Assembly: GCA_947493535.1 (NCBI GenBank)
Contig: CANLRK010000006.1
Span: 62,001-126,000, forward strand
Direction of reading: 5' to 3'
Origin: an uncultured Flavobacteriaceae bacterium
Lineage (GTDB): Bacteria > Bacteroidota > Bacteroidia > Flavobacteriales > Flavobacteriaceae
DNA length: 64,000 bases
Of the stretch, positions 27,416 through 36,665 are shown in pieces (within the stretch, counting starts at the first letter, position 1; the number at the start of each line of letters is the position of its first letter). The notes under the pieces were generated by a model. That model was not told the origin of the DNA and ran no database searches. It worked only from the letters and a program-made list of their open reading frames with translations. Both the position numbers and the translations under genes were made by a program.

Positions 27416-28312
27416 ATGAAATGGAAAAGCGCATTAATAGATTATAAACATTATTTAAAGCTTGAACGCGGGCTTTCTGAAAACTCTATCACCAATTATG
27501 AGCTTGATGTTATAAAACTAATTCGTTTTTTAGATGATAATAACTATAAGGATAGTCCGTTAACTATTAGCTCAAAAACTATCAAAGAATTTATTTATCA
27601 ACTAGCTAAAGTAGTTAATGAACGGTCACAATCAAGAATTATTTCCGGCTTAAAAAGTTTTTTTAACTACTTAATTTTTGAAGACTACAGAGCTGATAAT
27701 CCGTTAGAGCTTATCGAATCGCCAAAAATTGGAAGAAAATTACCCGACACCTTATCAATAAATGATATAGACAAACTTACTGAAGCTATTGATTTAAGTA
27801 CCTTAGAAGGTGAACGCAACAGAGCAATTATTGAAACATTGTACGGGTGCGGATTACGTGTTTCTGAGTTAACCTCTCTAAAATTATCTGACTTATTTTT
27901 TGACGAAGGATTTATAAAAGTTACCGGAAAAGGTAATAAAGAACGTTTTGTCCCTATTAGTGAATTAACACAGAAATACATAAATATTTATCGAAAAGAA
28001 ATTCGGATTCACCTCAATATACAACCAGGGCATGAGGATACGCTCTTTTTAAACCGAAGAGGAAAACAGCTTACACGTGCCATGATATTTACCATTGTTA
28101 AAAGGCTTGCTGAAAAAATTGGTTTACAAAAAAATATTAGTCCACATACTTTTCGTCATTCCTTTGCTACTCATTTATTGGAAAATGGCGCCGATTTAAG
28201 CGCCATTCAATTAATGTTAGGACATGAAAGTATTACAACAACCGAAATTTATATGCATGTTGATCGTACTCACTTAGCCAAAGTTATTGCTGAATTTCAT
28301 CCCAGAAAATAA
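27416..28312 (+). CDS. xerD: Tyrosine recombinase XerD
   Basis: Site-specific recombinase that resolves chromosome dimers at dif with XerC-like partners. At 298 residues from ATG 27416 it has normal XerD length and the start MKWKSALIDYKHYLKLERGLSENSITNY. The catalytic residues are visible: Arg in GCGLRVSEL, Lys in VTGKGNKERFVP, HxxR in HTFRHSFATHLL, and the His/Tyr in LGHESITTTEIYMHV. An earlier ATG at 27365 falls inside a terminator hairpin and adds 17 unusual residues, so I reject it. Confidence 0.93.
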   Translation: MKWKSALIDYKHYLKLERGLSENSITNYELDVIKLIRFLDDNNYKDSPLTISSKTIKEFIYQLAKVVNERSQSRIISGLKSFFNYLIFEDYRADNPLELIESPKIGRKLPDTLSINDIDKLTEAIDLSTLEGERNRAIIETLYGCGLRVSELTSLKLSDLFFDEGFIKVTGKGNKERFVPISELTQKYINIYRKEIRIHLNIQPGHEDTLFLNRRGKQLTRAMIFTIVKRLAEKIGLQKNISPHTFRHSFATHLLENGADLSAIQLMLGHESITTTEIYMHVDRTHLAKVIAEFHPRK

Positions 28313-28316
28313 GCTC

Positions 28317-28772
28317 TTACTCGCCTAAAATTTGAGCTGCATGTTCTTTAGTTTTTACTTTAGTAATAACTTCTTCTATAATTCCGTTTTCATCTATTAT
28401 AAAAGTAATCCGATGAATACCATCGTATACACGTCCCATAAACTTCTTTTCTCCCCATACACCAAAAGCATTTATTACTTTTTTATCTTCATCTGCTAAT
28501 AACGGAAATGGCAACTCTTTTTTATCTATAAAGTTTTGCTGACGCTTTGCAGAATCGGCGCTAACCCCTAAAACATCATAACCCTTGGCTAAAAAAGTTT
28601 GATAATTATCACGTAAGTTGCATGCCTCTGTTGTACATCCTGGTGTACTTGCTTTCGGATAAAAGAAAAGTACCAGTTTTTTTCCTGAGTAATCAGATAA
28701 TTTTATCCTATTTCCTGCGTTATCTAGCGCTTCAAAATTTGGAGCCTTATCTCCTGCTTTTAATGTATTCAT
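28317..28772 (-). CDS. bcp: Thioredoxin-dependent thiol peroxidase (Bcp-type peroxiredoxin)
   Basis: Reduces peroxides with thioredoxin as donor. The 151-residue protein has the peroxidatic and resolving Cys in the STPGCTTEACNLRDNYQ motif (spacing C-x4-C, atypical 2-Cys PrxQ type) and the family segments VLFFYPKAST and VWGEKKFMGRVYDGIHRITFIID. Length typical. It is divergent from nth with only 41 bases between the start codons, so their promoters must overlap or be very close. Confidence 0.93.
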   Translation of the reverse strand: MNTLKAGDKAPNFEALDNAGNRIKLSDYSGKKLVLFFYPKASTPGCTTEACNLRDNYQTFLAKGYDVLGVSADSAKRQQNFIDKKELPFPLLADEDKKVINAFGVWGEKKFMGRVYDGIHRITFIIDENGIIEEVITKVKTKEHAAQILGE

Positions 28773-28813
28773 CAGTTAAATTTTTCTATTTTTACACTTG
28801 TAAAGATACAACT

Positions 28814-29464
28814 ATGACTAAGCAAGAAAAAGTAAATTTTGTAATAAATACACTCGCCGAAAAATATCCTGAAATTCCTATTCCCTTAGATCACAAAGAT
28901 CCATACACTCTTTTAATTGCTGTGCTTCTTTCAGCACAAAGCACTGATGTACGAGTAAATAAAATTACACCTTTGTTATTTGCTAAAGCGGACAACCCTT
29001 ATGACATGGTGAAATTAACCATTGACGAAATTAGAGAAATTATAAAACCCGTTGGATTATCTCCTATGAAATCTAAAGGTATTCATGGACTATCACGAAT
29101 ATTAATTGACAAACATCAAGGTAAAGTTCCTAAAACTTACGAAGAGTTAGAAGCTCTACCAGCTGTAGGACATAAAACTGCTGCGGTAGTTTTATCACAA
29201 GCTTTTGGTATTCCTGCATTTCCTGTTGACACGCATATACACCGGTTAATGTATCGTTGGAATTTAAGTAATGGTAAAAATGTAGTGCAAACAGAAAAAG
29301 ATGCTAAACGCTTATTCCCTAAAGAATTATGGAATGATTTACACTTGCAAATTATTTGGTATGGTAGAGAATATTCGCCTGCAAGAGGTTGGAATTTAGA
29401 CAATGATATTATAACAAAAACTATTGGTCGTAAAAGCGTTATAAACGCATACTATAAGAAGTAG
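28814..29464 (+). CDS. nth: Endonuclease III, lacking the 4Fe-4S cluster cysteines
   Basis: DNA glycosylase/AP lyase for oxidised pyrimidines, 216 residues. The helix-hairpin-helix LPAVGHKTAAVVLS holds the catalytic Lys (GHK) and the catalytic Asp is in PVDTHIHRL. The usual C-terminal C-x6-C-x2-C-x5-C cluster is missing. The C-terminus reads REYSPARGWNLDNDIITKTIGRKS, with no Cys at all. The catalytic centre is intact, so activity is expected without the cluster. The start ATG at 28814 gives the family N-terminus. A longer frame opening at 28622 runs antisense through bcp and is rejected. Confidence 0.9.
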   Translation: MTKQEKVNFVINTLAEKYPEIPIPLDHKDPYTLLIAVLLSAQSTDVRVNKITPLLFAKADNPYDMVKLTIDEIREIIKPVGLSPMKSKGIHGLSRILIDKHQGKVPKTYEELEALPAVGHKTAAVVLSQAFGIPAFPVDTHIHRLMYRWNLSNGKNVVQTEKDAKRLFPKELWNDLHLQIIWYGREYSPARGWNLDNDIITKTIGRKSVINAYYKK

Positions 29465-29473
29465 TAAAAAACT

Positions 29474-29529
29474 AATAAACAACTACTATTCGATTACTTA
29501 ACACTTAAAATGAATACTAGTTGTTTATT
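29474..29529 (-). terminator. Long hairpin, probable terminator of the sigma-factor unit
   Basis: Arms 29474-29491 and 29512-29529 pair over 18 bases with one mismatch (AATAAACAACTACTATTC against GAATACTAGTTGTTTATT), loop 20 bases. On the minus strand it is followed by AGTTTTTT, which suits termination of the small gene at 29552. Confidence 0.65.
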
Positions 29530-29551
29530 TCCTGACAAGGACTAAAGCATG

Positions 29552-29695
29552 CTAATTCTGATGCACTTCTACTTGTATGTTTCCTACACGTAATACACGC
29601 ATCGCTTTAGAGTAATTTAAAATGAAATTTATCGTTTCTTTTTTTGGTTGTAATACGTTCATTTTTCTTGAACCTTGAGCGTAAAGTTTTGGCAT
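29552..29695 (-). CDS. Small conserved-looking protein downstream of the sigma factor, 47 aa
   Basis: Open frame from ATG 29695 to TAG 29552-29554. It encodes 47 residues, MPKLYAQGSRKMNVLQPKKET, then INFILNYSKAMRVLRV and so on. It is basic, with mixed strand/helix character and no signal peptide. It lies 55 bases after the sigma-factor stop on the same strand and ends before an 18-bp hairpin, so it is probably the last gene of that unit. I do not know the family; a regulatory role beside the sigma factor is a guess. Confidence 0.6.
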   Translation of the reverse strand: MPKLYAQGSRKMNVLQPKKETINFILNYSKAMRVLRVGNIQVEVHQN

Positions 29696-29750
29696 ATATT
29701 ATACTTTTTAAAATTAGTACTCTTATAACGCTCAAAAATCTACTTTAGTA

Positions 29751-30335
29751 TTACATTGTTAAAATAATTTTATGTTCTTCTACTAAACGTCTTAAATTAA
29801 GTATTGCGTACCGCATTCTTCCTAACGCTGTATTGATACTAACGTTAGTGCTTTCGGCTATTTCTTTAAAACTCATATCTTTATACAAGCGCATTATGAC
29901 CACTTGCTTTTGATCTTCAGGGAGCTCATCTACAAGTTTACGAACATCACTAGCTATTTGATCGATAATTAATTGTCCTTCAGCATTAATATCTGCAGCT
30001 TTTAATAATGAAAAAATATCAAACTCCTTATCTTTTGATTCGAATTTTGGCATACGATTACTTTTCCTAAAATGATCAATAATCAAATTATGTGCAATAC
30101 GCATAAGCCATGGCAAGAATTTTCCTTCTTCATTGTAATTCCCTTTTTTAAGTGTTCTAATAACTTTTATAAAAGTATCTTGAAAAATATCTTCACTTAA
30201 ATCACGATCATAAACTTTAGAGTATATAAAGTTATAAACCCTATTCTTATGACGTTCTACAAGAATCTCTAATGATTTCTCATTTCCTTGTATATATTCT
30301 TTTACTAAATCTGAATCAGGAGCAGTTATTTTCAT
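29751..30335 (-). CDS. ECF-type RNA polymerase sigma factor
   Basis: Sigma-70 family, ECF type, 194 residues from the chosen ATG 30335. Region 2 is VYNFIYSKVYDRDLSEDIFQDTFIKVIRTL followed by FLPWLMRIAHNLIIDHFRK. Region 4 is LPEDQKQVVIMRLYKDMSFKEIAESTNVSINTALGRMRYAILNLRR. No anti-sigma gene adjoins it; instead a 47-residue protein follows. Upstream ATGs at 30341 and 30362 are also in frame, so the exact start is uncertain by up to nine codons. Its regulon cannot be seen here. Confidence 0.9.
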   Translation of the reverse strand: MKITAPDSDLVKEYIQGNEKSLEILVERHKNRVYNFIYSKVYDRDLSEDIFQDTFIKVIRTLKKGNYNEEGKFLPWLMRIAHNLIIDHFRKSNRMPKFESKDKEFDIFSLLKAADINAEGQLIIDQIASDVRKLVDELPEDQKQVVIMRLYKDMSFKEIAESTNVSINTALGRMRYAILNLRRLVEEHKIILTM

Positions 30336-30518
30336 AAACATTACTTTTATAACAGCACACAAAACATAGTATTTGTACTGTGATGAATTTCTTAATAATT
30401 AAAAGTAATGTTACGGTATAGGCAATTGAATAAAATGTTATTACTCAAATATAACAAAAAATTATTTTACTATGCGTTTTATCTTAAAAATTAGTATTTA
30501 ATCTGTTGATTTAATAAA

Positions 30519-31802
30519 TTACCTTAATGCTTTCTTGTAGGTATTAAGCGCTCTTTCTCTAGCAAATTTATGTTCAACTATAGGAAGTGGATAGGATAAC
30601 TCGTTCAAATCTTTAACCCATTTATTGACATAATTTAAGTTAGTGTCATATTTTTTTAATTGTTCTGTTGGGTTAAAAACACGAAAATACGGAGCTGCAT
30701 CGCAACCAGTACCAGCAACCCATTGCCAGTTTCCGTTATTGGCAGCCAAATCATAATCCAATAATTTTTTTGCAAAATATGCTTCCCCCATTCGCCAATC
30801 TATTAGTAAATGCTTACATAAAAAACTAGCTGTAACCATACGTACTCTGTTGTGCATGTATCCAGTTTTATTTAACTGTTGCATTCCAGCATCAACTAGC
30901 GGATAACCTGTTTTTCCATTACACCATTTTACAAATTCTTCTTGGTTATTACGCCATTGAATATTATTGTATTTAGGTTTAAAACTTTGAGTTACAACAT
31001 TAGGGTAATGAAAAAGTATATGCATAAAAAATTCTCGCCAAATTAACTCACTTAAAAAAATAGCATTTGTTTTTAAAGCAGTTTGTACAAGTGCCCTAAT
31101 ACTCAATAAGCCAAATCGTAAATACGGCGAGATATAAGATGTTTTATCATATTCCGGATAATCTCTACACTTATCATAATCATCTAAATGATTTAATTTG
31201 AATGGTTTAACTTTTATAGTGCTTTGCAGAAAACCTAAACTATTTATGCTTGGAAAACAGCTTTTAGTTTGATACAATTGTGATAAATTAGTTTGTTCTT
31301 TATTATATACAAATTCATTTTTCAACTTTAACAACCACTTGTTTTTATAATATGTAAACACACTATAAGGGGTACCATCTTTTTTAAGAATTTCATTTTC
31401 TTCAAAAATAACTTGGTCTTTAAATGCATATAATTTTATTTCTTTTTCATTTAACAACTTTTGTATAGCCTGATCTCTTTTAATAGCGTAAGGCTCATAA
31501 TCTTTATTAATAAACACCTTTTTTATGGGGAATTCTTTTAATAAATCTTGCCAAACCTGCACTACATTTCCTTTTCTAATTATTATTGATGAGCCTACTT
31601 TTTTAAATTCTTTATCCAGACTTTTTAATGTATTATAGATAAAACTAATTCTGGCATCATCTTTAGGTAAGTCATTAGTGATTTCATCATCAAAAATAAA
31701 AACAGGTAACACCTTTAATTCCGATTCTAATGCAAAGTTTAAGGCTGTATTATCAAAAGTTCTTAAATCTCTTCTAAACCAAAATATTGCTATATTATTC
31801 AT
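30519..31802 (-). CDS. phrB: Deoxyribodipyrimidine photolyase (class I / cryptochrome family)
   Basis: Light-driven repair of cyclobutane pyrimidine dimers. The 427-residue protein has the N-terminal antenna-fold domain (IAIFWFRRDLRTFDNTAL) and the FAD-binding C-terminal domain with LSELIWREFFMHILFHYP, TGYPLVDAGMQQLNKTGYMHNRVRM and the Trp-rich NNGNWQWVAGTGCDAAPYFRVFNP. All standard class I features are present. It is divergent from uvrA with about 175 bases between them, giving a small UV-repair cluster. Confidence 0.93.
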   Translation of the reverse strand: MNNIAIFWFRRDLRTFDNTALNFALESELKVLPVFIFDDEITNDLPKDDARISFIYNTLKSLDKEFKKVGSSIIIRKGNVVQVWQDLLKEFPIKKVFINKDYEPYAIKRDQAIQKLLNEKEIKLYAFKDQVIFEENEILKKDGTPYSVFTYYKNKWLLKLKNEFVYNKEQTNLSQLYQTKSCFPSINSLGFLQSTIKVKPFKLNHLDDYDKCRDYPEYDKTSYISPYLRFGLLSIRALVQTALKTNAIFLSELIWREFFMHILFHYPNVVTQSFKPKYNNIQWRNNQEEFVKWCNGKTGYPLVDAGMQQLNKTGYMHNRVRMVTASFLCKHLLIDWRMGEAYFAKKLLDYDLAANNGNWQWVAGTGCDAAPYFRVFNPTEQLKKYDTNLNYVNKWVKDLNELSYPLPIVEHKFARERALNTYKKALR

Positions 31803-31977
31803 TGAGTTATATTATTAACGCATAATATCGATATTAAAACAATTGCATACAAAAAAACATCTAGATATTCTCAGAAATTATTAAACATACTTTTATACTC
31901 AATATAAAAATAGACTTAAGTAATACTACAATTTTCCGTAAATTCGCAAGATTGTTTCAAACTACGAATTCAGGATT

Positions 31978-34770
31978 ATGCCAAAGCTTGATTTAACTAC
32001 TGTTAACCCAAAAGAAAACATCATTATTAAAGGCGCTAAATTGCACAACCTTAAAAATATTGATGTTGTTATACCACGAAATAAATTAGTAGTTATCACT
32101 GGTTTGTCTGGTTCTGGTAAATCATCTTTAGCTTTTGACACTCTTTACGCAGAAGGACAACGCCGTTACGTAGAGAGTTTATCATCTTATGCTCGTCAAT
32201 TTTTAGGACGATTAAATAAACCTAAAGTAGATTTTATTAAAGGTATAGCCCCAGCTATTGCCATTGAACAAAAAGTAAACTCTACCAACCCCAGAAGTAC
32301 TGTGGGTACCAGTACTGAAATATACGATTATCTAAAGTTACTTTTTGCACGTATTGGTAAAACTTACTCCCCTATTTCGGGTAATGAAGTAAAAAAGCAT
32401 ACCGTTAGTGATGTTATTAATCACATAAAAACCTTAGAAGAAAAAAGCAAATTGTTACTTACAGCTCCTATTTACGCTGATGATTCTAGAACAATTAGCC
32501 AAAAAGTAAAAATATTACAACAGCAAGGGTTTGCCCGAATTAAAGTAAATGATTCTGTTATTAGAATTGAAGATTTTGATGAAAATAATACTGCTACAGC
32601 AATAGATTTAGTAGTAGATAGAGTTATTGTAAATCAAAATGATGATGATTTTTACAACCGTTTAGCCGACGCTGTACAAGTTGCATTTTATGAAGGTAAA
32701 GGTTATTGTAGTATTGAAAATATTTCTACTAAAACAATTACCAATTTTAGCAATAAATTTGAATTAGATGGTATTAGCTTTTTAGAACCTAACATCCATT
32801 TATTCAGCTTTAATAATCCTTATGGAGCCTGCCCAACATGTGAAGGTTATGGCGATGTTATTGGGTTAGATAGAACATTGGTTGTACCCGATACCTCACT
32901 TTCTGTTTATGAAAATGCTATTTTCGCTTGGAGAGGTGAAAGCCTAAGTTGGTACAGAGACCAATTAGTTAATAGCGCTTATAAATTTGACTTCCCTATC
33001 CATAAGCCTTATTTTGAACTAACTGATGCACAAAAAGATTTACTATGGACTGGAAACAAGTACTTCACTGGCTTAACTGAATTCTTTAACGAACTAGAAG
33101 AAAAAAGTTATAAAATACAAAACCGCGTATTACTTTCTCGTTACCGAGGAAAAACCAAATGCCATACCTGTAATGGGAACAGGCTACGCCAAGAAGCCGA
33201 TTATGTTAAAATACAAGGCACCTCTATATCTAGTTTAGTTAACAAATCAATAAAAGATTTGATTACTTTTTTTAATGACTTGTATTTAAATGAACACGAT
33301 ACAGTAATTGCAACAAGGCTTTTAAAAGAAATTAATAACCGCTTACTATTTTTATCAAATGTAGGATTGGAATATCTAACATTAAACCGAAAATCAAATT
33401 CACTTTCAGGAGGTGAAAGTCAACGAATCAACTTAGCAACCTCATTAGGAAGCAGTTTAGTAGGTTCAATGTACATTTTAGATGAGCCCAGTATTGGTTT
33501 GCATCCAAAAGATTCAGAAAAACTAATCGCAGTACTAAAATCGTTACGTGATTTAGGCAACACTGTAATTGTTGTTGAACATGATGAAGATATTATGAAA
33601 GCTGCCGATGAAATTATTGATATAGGACCAGAAGCTGGTAGTTTTGGAGGCGAGGTAGTAGCCACAGGAAGCTATAATGAAATTATAACTTCAAATTCTT
33701 TAACAGCACAATACCTAAACCAAAAACTTCAAATTGAAGTTCCAAAACAACGAAGAACATCTAAACACAGTATAACAATTACGGGAGCACGTGAAAACAA
33801 TTTAAAAAATATTGATGTAACCTTTCCGTTAGATATGCTAACTGTTGTTACAGGTGTTTCAGGTAGTGGAAAAAGTACTTTAGTTAAAAACATTTTATAT
33901 CCTGCTCTTCATAAAGAACTAGGTGGTTACGGAAATAAACCTGGTGAGTTCAATACAATTTCAGGAAGCTTTAAACATATTAAAAGCATTGAATTTGTAG
34001 ATCAAAATCCTATTGGTCGTTCATCAAGATCTAATCCTGTTACTTATATTAAAGCTTACGACGATATACGAAGTTTGTTTGCCGCTCAAAAGGTATCACT
34101 TATTAGAAATTACCAGCCAAAACATTTTTCTTTTAATGTAGATGGTGGTAGATGTGAAGTTTGTAAAGGTGAAGGTGAAGTTACTATTGAAATGCAATTT
34201 ATGGCAGATGTTCATTTAGAATGCGAAGCTTGTAAAGGGAAACGTTTTAAAAAAGAAGTACTTGAGGCTACTTTTGACGGAAAATCTATACATGATGTAC
34301 TAAGTATGACTATTGATGATGCCTTAACCTTTTTTAACAATAATCAACAAACTAAAATTGTAAACAAACTACAACCTTTGCAAGATGTTGGTTTAGGTTA
34401 TGTACAGTTAGGCCAATCTTCGTCTACATTGTCAGGAGGTGAAGCACAACGTATAAAACTTGCCTCCTTTTTAGTTAAAGGAAAAAGTAACGACAAAGTC
34501 TTATTTATTTTTGATGAACCTACAACCGGGTTGCATTTTCATGACATCCAAAAATTATTAAAATCATTTAATGCCTTACTTGACAAAGGGCACTCTATAC
34601 TTGTTATTGAACACAGTTTAGAACTTATTAAATGTGCCGATTATATTATTGATTTAGGCCCTGAGGGAGGTGATTTTGGTGGTGAGTTATTATTTTCAGG
34701 AACACCAGAAGCTTTAATTAAAAATAAAAAATCAGTAACAGCACAGTACCTAACAGATAAAATTAGTTAG
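31978..34770 (+). CDS. uvrA: Excinuclease ABC subunit A
   Basis: Damage-recognition ATPase of nucleotide excision repair, 930 residues, with two ABC ATPase modules. Walker A motifs are GLSGSGKSS and GVSGSGKST; signatures are LSGGESQR and LSGGEAQR; Walker B motifs are ILDEPS and FIFDEPT. Zinc module 2 ([15 protein letters not shown]...LECEACKG) is complete. In module 1 the pair CPTC is present but the first Cys pair found in E. coli is absent ([15 protein letters not shown]). This resembles other Bacteroidota UvrA as I recall them. A TAAATTCG box at 31939-31946 may be its -7 element. Confidence 0.94.
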   Translation: MPKLDLTTVNPKENIIIKGAKLHNLKNIDVVIPRNKLVVITGLSGSGKSSLAFDTLYAEGQRRYVESLSSYARQFLGRLNKPKVDFIKGIAPAIAIEQKVNSTNPRSTVGTSTEIYDYLKLLFARIGKTYSPISGNEVKKHTVSDVINHIKTLEEKSKLLLTAPIYADDSRTISQKVKILQQQGFARIKVNDSVIRIEDFDENNTATAIDLVVDRVIVNQNDDDFYNRLADAVQVAFYEGKGYCSIENISTKTITNFSNKFELDGISFLEPNIHLFSFNNPYGACPTCEGYGDVIGLDRTLVVPDTSLSVYENAIFAWRGESLSWYRDQLVNSAYKFDFPIHKPYFELTDAQKDLLWTGNKYFTGLTEFFNELEEKSYKIQNRVLLSRYRGKTKCHTCNGNRLRQEADYVKIQGTSISSLVNKSIKDLITFFNDLYLNEHDTVIATRLLKEINNRLLFLSNVGLEYLTLNRKSNSLSGGESQRINLATSLGSSLVGSMYILDEPSIGLHPKDSEKLIAVLKSLRDLGNTVIVVEHDEDIMKAADEIIDIGPEAGSFGGEVVATGSYNEIITSNSLTAQYLNQKLQIEVPKQRRTSKHSITITGARENNLKNIDVTFPLDMLTVVTGVSGSGKSTLVKNILYPALHKELGGYGNKPGEFNTISGSFKHIKSIEFVDQNPIGRSSRSNPVTYIKAYDDIRSLFAAQKVSLIRNYQPKHFSFNVDGGRCEVCKGEGEVTIEMQFMADVHLECEACKGKRFKKEVLEATFDGKSIHDVLSMTIDDALTFFNNNQQTKIVNKLQPLQDVGLGYVQLGQSSSTLSGGEAQRIKLASFLVKGKSNDKVLFIFDEPTTGLHFHDIQKLLKSFNALLDKGHSILVIEHSLELIKCADYIIDLGPEGGDFGGELLFSGTPEALIKNKKSVTAQYLTDKIS

Positions 34771-34968
34771 CAAAAATCCATAAAAACAAAAATAACTAAA
34801 CCGCTATAAATAAGAGCGTTACAAACCTAAATCTAATTAGATGCGTCCATAAACCAACCGCGTGTTTATTGACGCAATGTTGTTTTGGCACACTCTTTGA
34901 AAAATTCATAATAAATAGCGAAAGCCGAAAAGCTAAAAATGAGTAGGCAAATTCTAAAACTAAATGTT

Positions 34969-35601
34969 ATGAAAAAAAATGTAGTAGTACTAGCCTTATT
35001 ACTAGGTATGTTTGGTATGGTAAATGCCAACGAAACAGCTAACAACAAAACAATTAGTTTGGAAACCTCACGCTACGGGTATATGGAACCTTTCGAATTT
35101 ACGGAACGTGGAGTTGTGTTTTATGTGTTTCCAAACGGAGAGTTTGATTTTAATACTCAACCACAATACAGAAGAACCCGTAGAGGAAATTCACATGTAA
35201 ACATTTCTTATGGAGCACCTAGAAGTTATACGCATGCAGGTGGTATTAGGATTGAACATGATCATTTAGGACGTATCAGGCGAGTTGGTAATGTGTTTAT
35301 GAACTATGATCGTTCAGGACGAATTAAACGTATTGGAAGTGTATATATGAACTATCGTTATAATTTATTACGCAACATTGGTGGCTTACATATATACTAC
35401 AACCCTCATCATAGAGTTATACGCACCACTGGTAGTATAAAACCTCGTATAGGATGCCATTTTTGTGGTAGTCATACTTGTAGTATAAACCATTACAGTA
35501 GTAATGATTATTATTACCATTCTGATTCTGACAATAATTGGCAAAATGATGATGATATGTATTATTACAAAAACGGTAAGGAAAAGAAAAAGAAGAAATA
35601 A
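34969..35601 (+). CDS. Secreted Tyr/His/Asn-rich protein of unknown function
   Basis: Exported protein of 210 residues from ATG 34969. The signal peptide is MKKNVVVLALLLGMFGMVNA. The mature part contains repeated strands: GRIRRVGNVFMNYDRSGR, then GRIKRIGSVYMNYRYN, then a related NIGGLHIYYNP. It ends in a Ser/Asn/Asp/Tyr-rich stretch and a Lys-only tail, and has Cys and His pairs (GCHFCGSHTC) that might bind metal. An upstream in-frame ATG at 34939 would destroy the signal peptide and is not used. No family recognised. A hairpin terminator follows (35625-35660). Confidence 0.7.
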   Translation: MKKNVVVLALLLGMFGMVNANETANNKTISLETSRYGYMEPFEFTERGVVFYVFPNGEFDFNTQPQYRRTRRGNSHVNISYGAPRSYTHAGGIRIEHDHLGRIRRVGNVFMNYDRSGRIKRIGSVYMNYRYNLLRNIGGLHIYYNPHHRVIRTTGSIKPRIGCHFCGSHTCSINHYSSNDYYYHSDSDNNWQNDDDMYYYKNGKEKKKKK

Positions 35602-35624
35602 ATTGATTTTGGTTGGTTAGGATG

Positions 35625-35660
35625 AAAAGCTCTGGAGGTATTGTACCAAAGGAGCTTTTT
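35625..35660 (+). terminator. Terminator after the secreted-protein gene
   Basis: Outer stem AAAAGCTC / GAGCTTTT (35625-35632 and 35652-35659) with an inner GGTA / TACC stem, followed by T. Confidence 0.7.
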
Positions 35661-35685
35661 ACATATCTATCAATCATATTTAAGT

Positions 35686-36435
35686 TTAATTAAAAAACCA
35701 TAATTTAATTGATAATATTGTAATCATTACTACAACAAAACGTTTTACCAACCTATCTCCTTTATCTACAGACCAACGGCTAGATACCCAAGCCCCAGTA
35801 GCATTACCAATAGCTAAAATTAACCCATAGCACCAGTTTATCTTATCGTTAATAGCAAACATAAATACCGCCCCTATAGTATATATACAAACCACAGCAA
35901 CTTTTGTTGCATTAGATTTTACTAAAGATAATCTATTTACATAAGGCAGTATAATCAACATCATAAATCCTATCCCCGCATTTATAAACCCACCGTATAT
36001 GCCCAAGAAGAAAAAAATTACTATTGAAATATATAAATATTTTCCTTGGGTACGTTCTGCCAAACTTGCTAAAGATATTTTTGGTTGAAACAACATTAGT
36101 ATTACAACCAATAACATAATAACCGCAAGAATTCTGTTAAATAGTTCCCCTTTTATATCCACAGCAATTTGCGCTCCAATTAATGAACCCAATAAAGCAG
36201 ATATTCCCAAATAAATACTAAATGGATATGTCGTTACACCTTTACTTTGAAACCCCTTTACTCCTATAGCTGTCTGAATGAGTATCGCTATTCTATTTGT
36301 TCCGTTAGCAATATTAGGAGGCAATCCCATAAAAATAAGCATCGGCATAGTTAATAATGTTCCTCCTCCAGCAATAGTATTAATAAAGCCTGCTAGAAAC
36401 CCAACAAATACCAACAATACAAAACTCCAATCCAT
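35686..36435 (-). CDS. TauE/SafE family permease (sulfite exporter type)
   Basis: Polytopic inner-membrane protein of 249 residues with seven or eight predicted helices. It has the TSUP start VFVGFLAGFINTIAGGGTLLTMPMLIFMGLPPNIANGTNR, and the second half repeats the pattern (GIYGGFINAGIGFMMLIILPYVNRLSLVKSNATK). The family moves sulfite, sulfolactate, taurine-derived or similar small anions; the substrate is not known. It lies just outside the left end of the integrative element, downstream of what was probably the original tRNA-Ser terminator. Confidence 0.88.
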   Translation of the reverse strand: MDWSFVLLVFVGFLAGFINTIAGGGTLLTMPMLIFMGLPPNIANGTNRIAILIQTAIGVKGFQSKGVTTYPFSIYLGISALLGSLIGAQIAVDIKGELFNRILAVIMLLVVILMLFQPKISLASLAERTQGKYLYISIVIFFFLGIYGGFINAGIGFMMLIILPYVNRLSLVKSNATKVAVVCIYTIGAVFMFAINDKINWCYGLILAIGNATGAWVSSRWSVDKGDRLVKRFVVVMITILSIKLWFFN

Positions 36436-36470
36436 TCCTTTTAACTTTTCAGCAATACTTATAAAAGCAA

Positions 36471-36498
36471 AAAACCTACAACATACGCTGTAGGTTTT
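36471..36498 (-). terminator. Hairpin beside the left attachment site (original tRNA-Ser terminator)
   Basis: Perfect 10-bp stem AAAACCTACA / TGTAGGTTTT (36471-36480 and 36489-36498), and on the minus strand a T6 run follows. It lies 4 bases outside the left att repeat. Before integration it would have followed the tRNA-Ser gene directly, so I read it as the ancestral tRNA terminator. Confidence 0.7.
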
Positions 36499-36501
36499 TC
36501 C

Positions 36502-36524
36502 TGCGGAGAAAGAGGTATTTGAAC
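36502..36524. repeat. Left attachment site (partial tRNA-Ser 3' end)
   Basis: TGCGGAGAAAGAGG at 36502-36515 is identical to 48596-48609, and the next nine bases (TATTTGAAC) differ from the tRNA copy (GATTCGAAC) at two positions. It is the distal remnant made on integration. Confidence 0.85.
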
Positions 36525-36634
36525 TTTTTGGTATTTAACATACCTTGTTTTACAAAAACCCCTAACTGTCAATAAGTTGTTAAAAACCTTAGTGCTAATT
36601 TGTATCGCAATATAGTATTAAAATATAACTTTAC

Positions 36635-36654
36635 TGTCAACTATACTGTCAACT
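36635..36654 (+). repeat. Left integrase arm-type repeat
   Basis: TGTCAACTATA followed by CTGTCAACT: two TGTCAACT units in tandem. The same 20 bases with one change occur at 48534-48553. A single TGTCAAT lies at 36567-36573. Their place just inside both ends and next to the integrase gene suggests arm-type integrase binding. Confidence 0.6.
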
Positions 36655-36665
36655 GATAAAAATAA

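Noticed and set aside
28622-28813. Upstream extension of nth
   Set aside because: It is antisense to the start of bcp; the family N-terminus begins at 28814.
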